Below, piece after piece: positions 1 to 8,596 of a stretch of DNA of 64,000 nt. The first letter of the stretch is position 1; the number at the start of each line of letters is the position of its first letter. Position numbers and translations under genes: made by a program. The stretch spans positions 9,114,001-9,178,000 of the forward strand of contig NZ_CP030073.1 of NCBI RefSeq assembly GCF_003261055.1. The letters are read 5' to 3'. The DNA comes from Streptomyces cadmiisoli (GTDB lineage: Bacteria; Actinomycetota; Actinomycetes; Streptomycetales; Streptomycetaceae). The notes beneath the pieces are model-generated. The model worked only from the letters and a program-made list of their open reading frames with translations, was not told the DNA's origin and searched no databases.

Positions 1-634
1 TCTGTACCTGGCCCCGCCCGGTGGCGCCGTGGTGCTGTCGGTCGACGAGAAGACGCAGGTGCAGGCCCTGGACCGGACCCAGCCGGTGCTGCCGGTGACT
101 TTCGCGGCCACCGAGAAGCGCACTCACGACTATGTGCGGCACGGCACCACGAACCTGTTCGCCGCGCTGAACGTCGCGACCGGTGAAGTGCTGGGCGAGT
201 GCAGGCCGAACCGGAGCGGCGCGACCTTCCTGGCGTTCCTGAAGAAGGCCGTCAAGCCGCATGCGGAGAAGGAAATCCATGTCGTCCTGGACAACCTCTC
301 CACGCACACCACCCCGGACGTGAAGGCGTGGCTGGCGAAGAACCCGCACGTCCACTTTCATTTCACCCCCGTCGGCTCCTCGTGGTTGAACCAGATCGAG
401 ATCTGGTTCGGGATCATCACCCGGCAGTCCATCCGCCGCGGCACGTTCGCAAGCGTCAATGTCCTGGTCAAACAGATCCGCGACTACGTCAACTCCTGGA
501 ACGAGAACGCGAAACCCTTCACCTGGACCGCCACCACCGACGAGATCCTCGCCAAGGTCCGACTCGTCCAGACCAGCGTGAAGAAACTCGTCAATAACAA
601 CGCGAAGTAACGCAATCAGGATCACGAGACACTA
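1..634 (+). mobile_element. IS630-family element, right part
   Basis: The window opens inside an IS630-type element. The transposase frame is open to the left edge, and the right end lies just after the gene, near the CACTAG at 631-636, which fits the TA target duplication typical of this family. The left end is outside the window, so full length and both inverted repeats cannot be checked. Confidence 0.75.
2..610 (+). CDS. IS630-family DDE transposase, C-terminal part
   Basis: DDE-superfamily transposase catalysing IS cleavage and strand transfer at TA sites. The frame runs from base 2 with no stop; the GTG at 29 is internal to the family alignment (LAPPGGAVVLSVDEKTQ is the usual start of the catalytic domain), so the N-terminal HTH is missing because of the window edge. 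Catalytic residues are visible: Asp in LSVDEKTQ, Asp in VVLDNLSTH and Glu in SWLNQIEIWF. The C-terminus (VKKLVNNNAK) looks complete. It is followed directly by the element end and then by a terminator hairpin. Confidence 0.9.
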   Translation: MYLAPPGGAVVLSVDEKTQVQALDRTQPVLPVTFAATEKRTHDYVRHGTTNLFAALNVATGEVLGECRPNRSGATFLAFLKKAVKPHAEKEIHVVLDNLSTHTTPDVKAWLAKNPHVHFHFTPVGSSWLNQIEIWFGIITRQSIRRGTFASVNVLVKQIRDYVNSWNENAKPFTWTATTDEILAKVRLVQTSVKKLVNNNAK

Positions 635-645
635 GCCTCGATCTT

Positions 646-684
646 GCGTGAGGGTCCACCGACGGAGTCGGTGGACCCTCACGC
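646..684 (+). terminator. Perfect 18-bp hairpin, intron target
   Basis: GCGTGAGGGTCCACCGAC at 646-663 pairs without mismatch to 667-684 around a GGA loop. Only two T residues follow before an intron-like GTGCG boundary at 687. Bacterial group IIC introns insert just after the stem of Rho-independent terminators, so this is read as a former terminator whose T-tract was displaced. The host transcript is not identifiable here. Confidence 0.7.
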
Positions 685-686
685 TT

Positions 687-1530
687 GTGCGCCCAGCATG
701 GGCGATTGCTTGGGGGTGGAAGTCCCCTGGGGGAAGAGGTGGTGCTAACCCCGAGCCGGAGGCAAGGGCGTCATCGTGAGGTGGGGTCTGGAGGAAGCCC
801 GAGGCGAGACCTGGGTACCGAGGAACACGAACCGTGTATGAGGCGTGCTGGTCGGGTGAGCCTGCAAGCGAAGGTGATGCCCGTCTCCACCAAGAAGGCC
901 AGTGCGTAAACGCGGCGGGGATCCAGGGACAGTGATCGTTCTTACCTGGGGAGATCTGTCCGGGTGTCGGTTGTGCTGAGGTGTCGCCGCGCCGACGGTC
1001 CGTGCCGGGAGGTGCGGGCTGACCGGGCAGAAGCCAGCAGAGGTCGTAGTACCAGCCGGGATGAGTACGGCGGCTGGGAAGGGCCGAACATCGAGTGGAA
1101 CGGATGATGTGGTGACTGCTCGTGCCGGTCACGGTGATCGCAGCAATACCGCTTCGGCGGTGCCGTCCGGAGAGGGACCGGTGCATTCCGGAAGTGCCCC
1201 GGCGGAGCGTAGTGGCCGGTCGGCGCGTCTCACGGAGGACGTTCACCGCGAACAGGCGTCCTCGCTGTGGGAGCTGTTGCTCTCGAAGGAGAACCTGCTC
1301 GCGGCGCTCGACCGCGTCGAGGCGAACCGGGGTGTTCCCGGGGTGGACGGCATGACCACGGCTGAGTTGTGGCCGTGGATCGCGGTGCACTGGCCCGAGG
1401 TGAGGGCCGAACTCGACGCGGGCACTTACCGGCCGGCGCCGGTCCGTCAGGTGATCATCCCGAAGCCTGGCGGCGGTGAGCGGATGCTGGGGGTGCCGAC
1501 GGTCCTCGCATAGGGCCGCATCGTCCAGGC
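687..1530 (+). mobile_element. Group II intron 5' fragment (class C-like)
   Basis: The boundary GTGCG at 687 followed by CCCAGCATGGGCG is the usual 5' end of a bacterial group II intron. About 370 bases of structured noncoding sequence (domain I-III region) precede an intron-encoded reverse transcriptase start at 1061. The RT is cut short after the RT0/RT1 region and sequence near 1515-1540 passes into an unrelated gene (DUF5372). Domains V and VI and the 3' splice site are therefore missing and the intron cannot splice or move by itself. Confidence 0.75.
1061..1513 (+). pseudogene. ltrA: Group II intron RT/maturase, N-terminal fragment
   Basis: Intron-encoded protein that would act as reverse transcriptase and splicing maturase. 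The 150 residues include the typical start of the RT domain: LLAALDRVEANRGVPGVDGM, then TYRPAPVRQVIIPKPGGGERMLGVPTVL. Intact members are about 400-600 residues. After GVPTVL the frame meets TAG, and the family continuation RIVQA is readable a few bases on in another frame (about 1520-1533), so a small indel broke the gene before the 3' part was lost. The YADD catalytic box is absent; no activity is expected. Confidence 0.85.
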
Positions 1531-1761
1531 AGTCGTTGGGTTCGCTGGTGGTCACCCACCCGTTCCATCCGTTGTCCGGCTGCGAGTTGGAGATTCTGTA
1601 CGTCAAGCGCCGGAGCGATGCGCTGGTCTTCGTCTGCGCGAGCGGTGCGGGCCGGAGCGTGACGCTGCCGCAGGCGTGGACCGACCGAGGGGTTGCGGCC
1701 GAGGAGCACCCGCTCGCGGTCGAGGGCCCGTGTGCTGCCCGTGCCCTGGTGAATGCCCTAG

Positions 1762-3444
1762 CCTCCGTGTTTCGGTTCGGGTCGGCTGAGCTGGGTGAAC
1801 GCCCGTGCCGGAGGTCGTGGGGCTGCTGTTGGATGGTGGGCATGCCGCAGGCCCGGCGCGATGGCCGGGTGCTCCTGGGTCCTCGGGTCGTGGGTGGTCA
1901 GTGGCGGTCTTGTCTGTCACGTGGCCGGTCGGGGCAGTGCGACGAGGCGGCTGAACGCGGCGGTCAGCTCGTGGCGCCAGGGCCAGGTAGTGGCGATCCG
2001 TAGCCGTAGGCGACGGGCTCCGCGCGTGATCCGGGCTGCGGCGTGCAGGAGCCGGTAGCGGAGCTTCTTGGGCTCGGCGGTGGCCAACTCGCCGTCCAGT
2101 AGCAGGGTTCGCGTCCAGGCCAGCAGGTCGACCGCGGTCAGGGACAGCTCCAGCCAGACCTGGTTGATCGCGAAGTGGCGGGAGGGGAAGCGACCGAAGC
2201 CGGTGGTCTTGCCGCAGCGGATGTGGTCCTCGACCCGGGCGTGGGCACGGTGGCGGACCTCCAGGTGCTGGATCGAGCCGCTGCCTGCGACGGGCGAGTC
2301 GGTGAGGAAGACCTGGTGGCGCATGCCTTCGTCCTGGTCGAAGAGGGACAGCTGGGCGCCGGGGTGGGGACGCTCGCGGCGGACGATGATGCGGGTGCCG
2401 TCCGGGTATCCGGTGAGGTCGACCAGGCCGGTCAGCTCGGCGACCTCGGCACTGGCGCGCAAGGCACCGTCTTGTTCCAGCGCGGGGTGCCAGACGTGCT
2501 CGGGCAGGGCCCGGATCGCGCGACGGACTGGCTCGGTGACGGGATACCCGACGGAGAAGAAGGTGTGGATCCCGCGTTCCCGCAGGGCCCGGATGTGAGC
2601 GAGGAAGGCTTTGGCGCTGCCCGCGCTGTCGGCGCGGATGAGGACTGGGGTGCCGTGGCGGTGAGCGTCGGGGATCTGCGCGAGGGCCTGGTCGAGGAGG
2701 GCGACGTGGTCGGCTGCGGTGTTCGCTCCGGCGTTGCCCGGTCGCAGGAGACCTGCCAGGCCCTCGCCGGTGTTGTCCAGGAAGCAGAGCAGTGGGTGGT
2801 AGCCGAAGCCGCGTTTGTAGGTGGCGGCGGCCTGTTCCTTCTCGGAGTGGCAGGTGACCAGGGTGGCGTCGATGTCCAGGACCAGGCCGGGCAGTTCACG
2901 GCCTCCGGCCTGCGAGGCGGGTATGGCGTGTCCAGTCTCGTCTGCTTGCAGCCAGGCGACCTCGCGGGCCCTGGCCCGAGCTGCCCGCAGGGCGTTCAGA
3001 GTCGCGGTGTCGATGCCTGCCAGTACCCGCCAGGCGGTCGGAGTGGAGGCGACGGGGCCGAACACGTCGCGCTGGTCGCGCAGCACGGCCAGGTCGGCGA
3101 TCGCCTCGCCGCCGTCGGCGAGCATCACCGCGAGGTCCACCGCGACGCGGCCGGGGTCGTGCCCGGTGCCACGAGGCCGCAGTCGGCACAGAGCGTCGGA
3201 GAAAGCGCTGGTCAGTGCGGTGGCGTCGGCCAGATCCGCGAGTAGACGCGAGCCGGCATGGCTGACCACCCCGTGCCCGTCGGCGCTGACGACGAGCTTG
3301 GGGCGTGACCGGGTAGTGTGCACGCAGAAAGTGCCTTCCCGCTGGAACGATCGAGACCCTAGACAAGCCTCATCGTTGCAGCTCAGAAGGCACTTTCGCT
3401 TTTCCGATCATGATCCGGACGCAACCCCAGATGAAACGCGCAGG
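1762..3444 (-). mobile_element. IS1380-family element, copy 1
   Basis: A 1683-bp element with imperfect terminal inverted repeats: CCTCCGTGTTTCGGTTCGGG at the low end and CCTGCGCGTTTCATCTGGGG (reverse complement) at the high end, flanked by the 4-bp direct repeat CTAG. One transposase gene is carried. Upstream of the transposase a second inverted pair (GAAAGTGCC/GGCACTTTC, about 3328-3400) forms a leader hairpin also present in copy 2 at 60.3 kb. The exact duplication indicates a fairly recent insertion. Confidence 0.9.
1917..3323 (-). CDS. IS1380-family transposase
   Basis: DDE transposase of 468 residues, full length for the family. Catalytic candidates are Asp in LVLDIDATLVTCHSEK, Asp in LIRADSAGSAKAF and Glu in QVWLELSLTAVDLLAW. 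It starts at GTG 3323, just after the leader hairpin of the element. The protein is closely related to the copy at 60410-61816; roughly four in five residues agree by eye, with the same length, so the two elements are relatives rather than recent duplicates. No frameshift or stop is visible, so the enzyme is probably functional. Confidence 0.93.
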   Translation of the reverse strand: MHTTRSRPKLVVSADGHGVVSHAGSRLLADLADATALTSAFSDALCRLRPRGTGHDPGRVAVDLAVMLADGGEAIADLAVLRDQRDVFGPVASTPTAWRVLAGIDTATLNALRAARARAREVAWLQADETGHAIPASQAGGRELPGLVLDIDATLVTCHSEKEQAAATYKRGFGYHPLLCFLDNTGEGLAGLLRPGNAGANTAADHVALLDQALAQIPDAHRHGTPVLIRADSAGSAKAFLAHIRALRERGIHTFFSVGYPVTEPVRRAIRALPEHVWHPALEQDGALRASAEVAELTGLVDLTGYPDGTRIIVRRERPHPGAQLSLFDQDEGMRHQVFLTDSPVAGSGSIQHLEVRHRAHARVEDHIRCGKTTGFGRFPSRHFAINQVWLELSLTAVDLLAWTRTLLLDGELATAEPKKLRYRLLHAAARITRGARRLRLRIATTWPWRHELTAAFSRLVALPRPAT

Positions 3445-3485
3445 CTAGTGAGCCGTGGTGCCGACCAGGACGGGGGCGGATCCTG

Positions 3486-3620
3486 ATGGCATGTGAGATG
3501 TGTCGCGCGAGTGCCCTGGCGTGGGCGGGAGCGAGGAGCCGTGCCGCGGACCGGGGTGTTTGGCGAGACGGTGATGGTGCTGGCCAACATGGTCGAGTCC
3601 GTGCTGGGAGGCGGCCGTGA
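3486..3620 (+). CDS. 44-residue protein between DUF5372 and recombinase
   Basis: A short frame beginning MACEMCRASALAWAGARSRA and ending RVRAGRRP. Its ATG overlaps the stop of the DUF5372 gene (TGATG) and its TGA overlaps the GTG of the recombinase (GTGA), the pattern of translational coupling. It has a CxxC pair at residues 3-6 and is otherwise Arg/Gly/Ala rich. I do not recognise a family. The double overlap and placement argue that it is translated and belongs to the recombinase unit. The upstream IS insertion would now disturb its expression. Confidence 0.55.
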   Translation: MACEMCRASALAWAGARSRAADRGVWRDGDGAGQHGRVRAGRRP

Positions 3621-5677
3621 ACGGGCAGTCGAAGATCACCTCGTCGCATCGGTCCCGGCAGGCGGTGGTCTAACTGCGGCAGTCGACGTATGTGCAGGTG
3701 AGGGACAACACCGAGTCCACGGCGAGGCAGTACGCGCCGGCCGACGAGGCGGTGCGGCTGGGCTGGGACCGCGAGGACGTCGTGGTGATCGACGCCGACC
3801 TGGGGGTGTCGGGGAAGTTCGGGGCCGAGCGCGAGGGCTTCCGCCAACTGGTGGCGAAGGTCTGCCTGGGCGAGGTCGGGGCGGTCTTCGGGCTGGAGGT
3901 GTCCCGCCTGGCCCGGTCCTCGGCGGACTTCGCCCGGCTGCTGGAGCTGGCCCGGCTGACGGACGCGCTGCTGGTGGACGGCGACGGGGTCTACGACCTG
4001 TCGGACATCAACGACCGGCTGCTGCTGGGGCTCAAGGGCAGCATGAGCGAGGCCGAACTGCATATCCTGGCCGGTCGGTTACAGGGTGCGAAGCGGGCCG
4101 CCGCCGAGCGGGGCGAGCTGCACTTCCCGCTGCCGGTCGGCTACGTCTACGACGACGAGGGCGCATGCGTGATCGATCCGGACGTGGAGGCGCAGACCGC
4201 GATCCGGGACGTGTTCGCCGCGTTCGCAGCCGGCGGGTCGGCCTACGCCGTAGTGGCCGCCTTCGTCGGCCGGCGTTTCCCGCTGCGGGCCTATGGAGGC
4301 GTGTGGGCAAGCCAGTTGCGCTGGGGGAAGCTCACCCATGCCAGGGTGCTGGGGGTGCTGGGCAACCCGTGTTACGCGGGCACCTACGTCTACGGCCGGT
4401 ACACGACCCGGCGCACGGTGGAGCCGGACGGCACCGTGCGCACCGGGGTGCGGCTGCTTGCGAGGGATCAGTGGCCGGTGGTGCTGCACGATCACCACGA
4501 GGGCGACATCACCTGGCAGACCCTCCTGGACATCGAGGCGAAGCTGAAGGCCAACTGCACCCATGACGGCGCCCGTCCGGCCCGCGAGGGCCTGGCCCTA
4601 TGTCAGGGGATCATCGGCTGCGGCTCGTGCGGGCGCCCGATGGCCACCCGCTACCACCGCAGCGGGCAGGCGGCCTACGAGTGCTCCGGGTCAAAGGCCG
4701 ACCACCAGGGCACACCGACCTGCCGGTCGATCAGGGCGGATGTTGTCGATGACGCGGTTGCCACACGCTTGCTGGCCCAGCTCACCCCGGGCCGGATCAC
4801 GGTCGCCCTCGCGGCGGCGGACGAGGTCACCGCCCGGCATACCCGCTCACAGCGGGCGGCCGAGCTGGCAGTGGAACGCGCCCGCTACGAGGCGGATCGC
4901 GCCGAGCGGGCGTTCACAGCGGTCGATCCCGGCAACCGGCTCGTCGCCCAGACACTGGAGAGCCGGTGGGAGGCCCGGCTCACCGCCCTGGCCGAGGCCG
5001 AAGCCGCCCTCGCAGAAGCACACGAGAGCCGTCCACCGCTGCCCGATCGGGCTGACCTGCTGGCCCTCGCTGGCGACCTTCCCCGCCTCTGGCACGCATC
5101 CGGGACCCGGGACAAGGACAGGAAACGCCTGCTCAGGACACTGGTGGCGGACGTGACGCTGATGCCGGAGGCCGACCGGTGGCGGGCCCGGGTGGGCTTG
5201 CGCTGGCACACCGGCGCGAGCGAGGTGATCGGCCTGGAGCGGCCCAAGCCGGCGCCGGAGGCCCGGCGGACCCCGTCGGCCGCCTTGGAGCTGATCAGCC
5301 GGCGTGGCCCCCGGCTGCGGGACGCCGAGCTTGTCGACGAGCTCGCCGCGGAGGGCATCACGACCGCGTCGGGCTGGCCGTTCGATGCGGCGGCGGTCCG
5401 CTGGGTCCGCCACGTCCACAAGATCCCCTCCCCGTTCACGGTCCCGTTCCGGGACGGCGAGATCTCGGTCAAGGAGGTGGCCCGCCGCCTGGGGATCGCG
5501 GCCGACGCGGTCTACTACTGGATCAACCACGGCCAGCTGGCCGCCTGCAAGACTCCCAGCGGACGCTGGTGTGTCCTCTGGGACGACGAGACCGAGGCCG
5601 CCTGCCGACGGCGCATCGCCGAATCCGGGCACCACACCCCGAAAACCCGAACCATCACAGCAGGAGGGGCAGTATGA
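3617..5677 (+). pseudogene. Large serine recombinase with early nonsense codon
   Basis: Site-specific recombinase using a serine nucleophile. From GTG 3617 the frame reads RQAVV, then TAA at 3671-3673, then LRQSTYVQVRDNTEST. In relatives the stop position is Tyr (TAC), so a single C-to-A change explains it. The catalytic Ser is in RQST (codon 3683). Downstream domains are intact: resolvase core (GVSGKFGAER, EVSRLARSS), recombinase domain, zinc ribbon (CGSCGRP, CSGSK), coiled coil, and a C-terminal HTH-like ISVKEVARRLGIAADAVYYWI. Re-initiation at GTG 3692 would give 661 residues lacking the catalytic serine. Without read-through the enzyme should be dead. Full length would be 686 residues. Confidence 0.85.
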
Positions 5678-5713
5678 AGCCGCCGTGCCGCGGGGTTCGG
5701 AAGCGAACGTGAC

Positions 5714-6172
5714 ATGTTGCGGGCTTTCCTCGACTACCACCGCGCGACTCTTGCTATGAAGTGCGAAGGACTTACCGACGAGGAACTGCGGCAGCAGTCG
5801 ATGCCGCCGTCCACGCTCTCGCTGCTCGGTCTGGTTCGGCATATGGCGGAGGTGGAGCGTGCTTGGTTCCGTCGGGTGTTTGAGGAGAACGACGTGCCCA
5901 TGGTCTGGTCCGACAAGATTGACTTCCAGGCGGCGTACGACGCGAGCGCGTCGACCAGGGACGAGGCGTTCGAGGCCTGGGAGGCCGAGGTGGAGAACTC
6001 GCGTCGTATCGAGCGGGAGGCTGAATCCCTGGACCGGGCCGGGTATCAGCCGAGATGGGGTGAGGAAGTATCGCTGCGGATGGTGATGGTGCACGTGCTC
6101 CTGGAGTACGGCCGCCACAACGGGCACGCAGACTTTTTGCGCGAGGGTGTCGACGGGACCGTGGGCGCCTGA
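5714..6172 (+). CDS. DinB-like (DUF664) protein, N-terminally short
   Basis: A 152-residue four-helix-bundle protein of the DinB/DUF664 group, which includes thiol- and metal-dependent transferases such as mycothiol-dependent enzymes. Conserved pieces are FLDYHRATL, LSLLGLVRHMAEVERAWFRR and the C-terminal HVLLEYGRHNGHADFLRE; His residues in LVRHM and GRHNGH are likely metal ligands. Relatives usually have about 20 more residues before MLRAFLDYHR. Here the in-frame codons before ATG 5714 (SERD) still look homologous, but the frame is closed by the recombinase stop at 5675-5677, so the element end probably removed the true start. Confidence 0.75.
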   Translation: MLRAFLDYHRATLAMKCEGLTDEELRQQSMPPSTLSLLGLVRHMAEVERAWFRRVFEENDVPMVWSDKIDFQAAYDASASTRDEAFEAWEAEVENSRRIEREAESLDRAGYQPRWGEEVSLRMVMVHVLLEYGRHNGHADFLREGVDGTVGA

Positions 6173-6387
6173 GTCCGCAGTCACCAATCTCCGAGTGCTG
6201 CTGCTCTGTTCCATGACTCGCCCCTCAAATAGCGCCGGGGCGCACATTCTCATCACGCACCGGCCGGACAGCGGTGAGCTGATCACAACGACTCCACCGC
6301 AGGTCCCGCCGAGTGTCGCGGGGCGATGTGTCCGCGCGTTTTGCCGATATTTGTGCCGGGTAATTTGTCTGTTTGAACGCCCGGCAT

Positions 6388-7281
6388 TTATTCCTGGAGA
6401 ACTTCAACGGTTCGCAGGCGCGCTGCGTCCTGACCCGGAGGTGCACCGAACATGCGCCGGTATTCACGGCTGAACTGTGAGGGGCTTTCGTATCCCACGG
6501 CGTAGCTGATCGCGGCCACGTCGTGTGGCGATGCCATGAGCTGAATGCGGGCTTTCTGCAAACGGAGCCGTTTTTGGTATTGCAGCGGACTCATGGCCGT
6601 CACGGCCCGGAAGTTCCGATTGAGAGAGGAGACGCTCATTCCGACTTCGTCGGCGAGGTCGTCGATGCGTATCACCTGGTCGTAATGCGTCTTGATCCAT
6701 GCGATGGCGCGGGCGACGAGAGTGGTCCGGCTGTCGGCGAGGCCGATCTGCCTGATCAGGGCGCCCTGGGGGCCGTTTAGTAGTCGCCAGTGGATCTCGC
6801 GTTGGAGGCTGGGGGCGAGTACCGGGATGTCCCGTGGTTCGTCGAGCAGGCGCAGCAGCCGGACGACGGCGTCGAGCAGCCTGTCGTCGGCGTCACTGGT
6901 CGCCAGGCCTGGCCCCGCGTGTGGGCGGGGGGTCGTCGGGCCGGTTTCGAGCAGCAGCTGCGCGATGATCGAGGGCTGCAGGGGAAGCCCGAACGCGAGG
7001 TACGGCTCGGCGGGTGTGGCGCGGGTGATCTGCGAGGTCAGGGGCAGGTCGACGGTCGCGATGAGGTACTGGCCGGAGTGGTACTCGAAGATGTGGTCCC
7101 CGAGGACGGAGCGCTTCGCTCCCTGAGCCGTGAGGGCGATCATGGGCTCGGTCACGGTGCCCAGTGGTTCGGTCACGTGTTGGGTCGAGAAGACCGCTAT
7201 CTGGTGAGTCCATACAGGACGGGAGCTGCCCGCTGCCAGTCTCGCGATCCGGCGCCGGATTTCCTTGAGGTGATCCACCAT
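6388..7281 (-). CDS. AraC-family regulator with AraC_N domain
   Basis: Predicted DNA-binding regulator of 297 residues. The N-terminal half (IAVFSTQHVTEPLGTVTEPMIALTAQGAKRSVLG, then HSGQYLIATVDLPL) is the AraC_N sensor type seen in E. coli YqhC. The C-terminal third has two HTH motifs (IDDLADEVGMSVSSLNRNFRAVT and VAAISYAVGYESPSQFSREYRRMFG). I chose ATG 7281 because the 22 residues before it (from 7347) are poor in conserved features. It is divergent from an aldo/keto reductase, as YqhC-type regulators often are from reductases, and probably controls the AKR/SDR pair in response to aldehydes (inference). Confidence 0.88.
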   Translation of the reverse strand: MVDHLKEIRRRIARLAAGSSRPVWTHQIAVFSTQHVTEPLGTVTEPMIALTAQGAKRSVLGDHIFEYHSGQYLIATVDLPLTSQITRATPAEPYLAFGLPLQPSIIAQLLLETGPTTPRPHAGPGLATSDADDRLLDAVVRLLRLLDEPRDIPVLAPSLQREIHWRLLNGPQGALIRQIGLADSRTTLVARAIAWIKTHYDQVIRIDDLADEVGMSVSSLNRNFRAVTAMSPLQYQKRLRLQKARIQLMASPHDVAAISYAVGYESPSQFSREYRRMFGAPPGQDAARLRTVEVLQE

Positions 7282-7461
7282 GCCAGGAAAGCACGTGAGC
7301 GTACGCGGGGCCAGCCTGATGCGGGCGAGGTTGCGCGGATCGTGCAATGGTCCGCGTGCATCGGTCTAGGGAGCCGCCCCGCGGCGGGGTCGAATGGAGA
7401 GGTACCCGGACGGACCGTCACAGCGTCCGTCCTCGCCTTTCCCCGCTTATGAGGTTGCACC

Positions 7462-8544
7462 ATGTCGCTCGATTCCTACGTGACGCTCGGACGTTCCGGA
7501 CTGCGTATCAGTCAGTTCACGCTGGGCACGATGACTTTCGGGGAGGATCACGGTTGGGGCAGCAGCCCCGGGGATTCCCAGGACATTCTCACGGCCTATC
7601 TCGATCGAGGCGGAAACTCGATCGACACGGCCAACATCTACACCAACGGCCATTCCGAAAAGATCATCGGTGACTACTTCGCCGCCCGGTCCGGACTGCG
7701 CGACCGGGTGGTGATCGGCACGAAGTTCTTCGGCAATCTCTACGAGAACGACCCCAACGGCGGCGGACCGGGCCGCAAGGCGGTCGTGCAACAGCTGGAG
7801 AACTCCCTGCGGCGGCTGCGGACCGACTACGTCGACATCTACTGGTTGCACAACTTCGACCCGTCCACTCCGGCCGAGGAGACACTCCGCGCGCTGGACG
7901 ACCTGGTCGCCGGCGGCAAGGTCCGCTACGTCGGCTTCTCCGACGTGCCGGCCTGGGCGACGGCGCAGGCGGCCACCATCGCGCGATTCCGCGGGTGGGC
8001 CCCGATCATCGCGGTGCAGTTGGAGTACTCCCTGCTCGAACGCACCTCGGAGGGGGAGCTGATCCCCATGGCTCAGGCCCTGGGCATGGGAGTGATGCCC
8101 TGGGGGCCGCTGAAGAGCGGCTTCCTGTCCGGCAAGTACTCCAGCACCGTCACGGGACCGGTCGACACCACGCGGACGCAACTGGTCGGCACCCCGAGCG
8201 AGGCCGACTACGTCGTGATCGACGCGCTCGACGCCGTCGCCCGTGAGGTGGGCGCCAGTCCCGCCGCGGTGGCGCTGGCCTGGGTGCGGGGCCGACCTGG
8301 GATCACCTCCACCTTGATCGGCGCACGCCGCATGGACCAGTTCGAGGCCAACCTGCGGGCGCTCGATGTGACCCTGACCGAAGCCCAGCGGGACGCCCTC
8401 GACGAGGTGTCCGCTCCCGCGCTGAACTTCCCCGCCGAGAACAACAGGACGCTGGCCCCGATGATCCAGTTCGGCGGGGCCACCGTGGACGGGCGCCCTT
8501 CGATGGTGTCCCCGCTCCTGAGGGCCGCCAGCGCCCGCTACTGA
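7462..8544 (+). CDS. Aldo/keto reductase
   Basis: NADPH-dependent aldehyde/ketone reductase of 360 residues with a TIM-barrel fold. The AKR tetrad is visible: Asp55 and Tyr60 in SIDTANIY, Lys88 in VIGTKFF and His in YWLHNFD. Near the C-terminus the cofactor region reads TSTLIGARRMDQFEANL. ATG 7462 has the weak purine-rich stretch GAGG about ten bases upstream. It lies divergent from the AraC regulator and 52 bp ahead of an SDR gene, likely one transcript. The C-terminal tail (about 325-360) is longer than in minimal AKRs. Confidence 0.92.
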   Translation: MSLDSYVTLGRSGLRISQFTLGTMTFGEDHGWGSSPGDSQDILTAYLDRGGNSIDTANIYTNGHSEKIIGDYFAARSGLRDRVVIGTKFFGNLYENDPNGGGPGRKAVVQQLENSLRRLRTDYVDIYWLHNFDPSTPAEETLRALDDLVAGGKVRYVGFSDVPAWATAQAATIARFRGWAPIIAVQLEYSLLERTSEGELIPMAQALGMGVMPWGPLKSGFLSGKYSSTVTGPVDTTRTQLVGTPSEADYVVIDALDAVAREVGASPAAVALAWVRGRPGITSTLIGARRMDQFEANLRALDVTLTEAQRDALDEVSAPALNFPAENNRTLAPMIQFGGATVDGRPSMVSPLLRAASARY

Positions 8545-8596
8545 AAGCCACAGCACCACAGTGAGAGCGACGACAAGAAGAACGGAAGGGACAGAC

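Larger units (their letters stand above)
1536..3486 (+). pseudogene. DUF5372 protein split by IS1380
   Basis: The 5' part (1536-1761) encodes VVTHPFHPLSG followed by CASGAGRSVTLPQAWTDRG, which matches DUF5372, small proteins of unknown function found next to large serine recombinases. An IS1380 element occupies 1762-3444, bounded by CTAG copies (1758-1761 and 3445-3448). Removing the element and one CTAG restores an 87-codon frame that ends at TGA 3484-3486. The stop overlaps the ATG of the next small gene (TGATG). Start is uncertain (TTG 1536 or a nearby CTG/GTG), because the upstream sequence is a junction with the intron fragment. Confidence 0.75.

Noticed and set aside
2175..3245. Long plus-strand frame opposite the IS1380 transposase
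   Set aside because: Mirror of the transposase; Gly/Val/Asp-rich composition typical of complementary frames.
4847..6286. Long minus-strand frame (479 codons) opposite the recombinase and DinB genes
   Set aside because: Antisense shadow of GC-biased genes; no motifs, while the plus strand is clearly coding.
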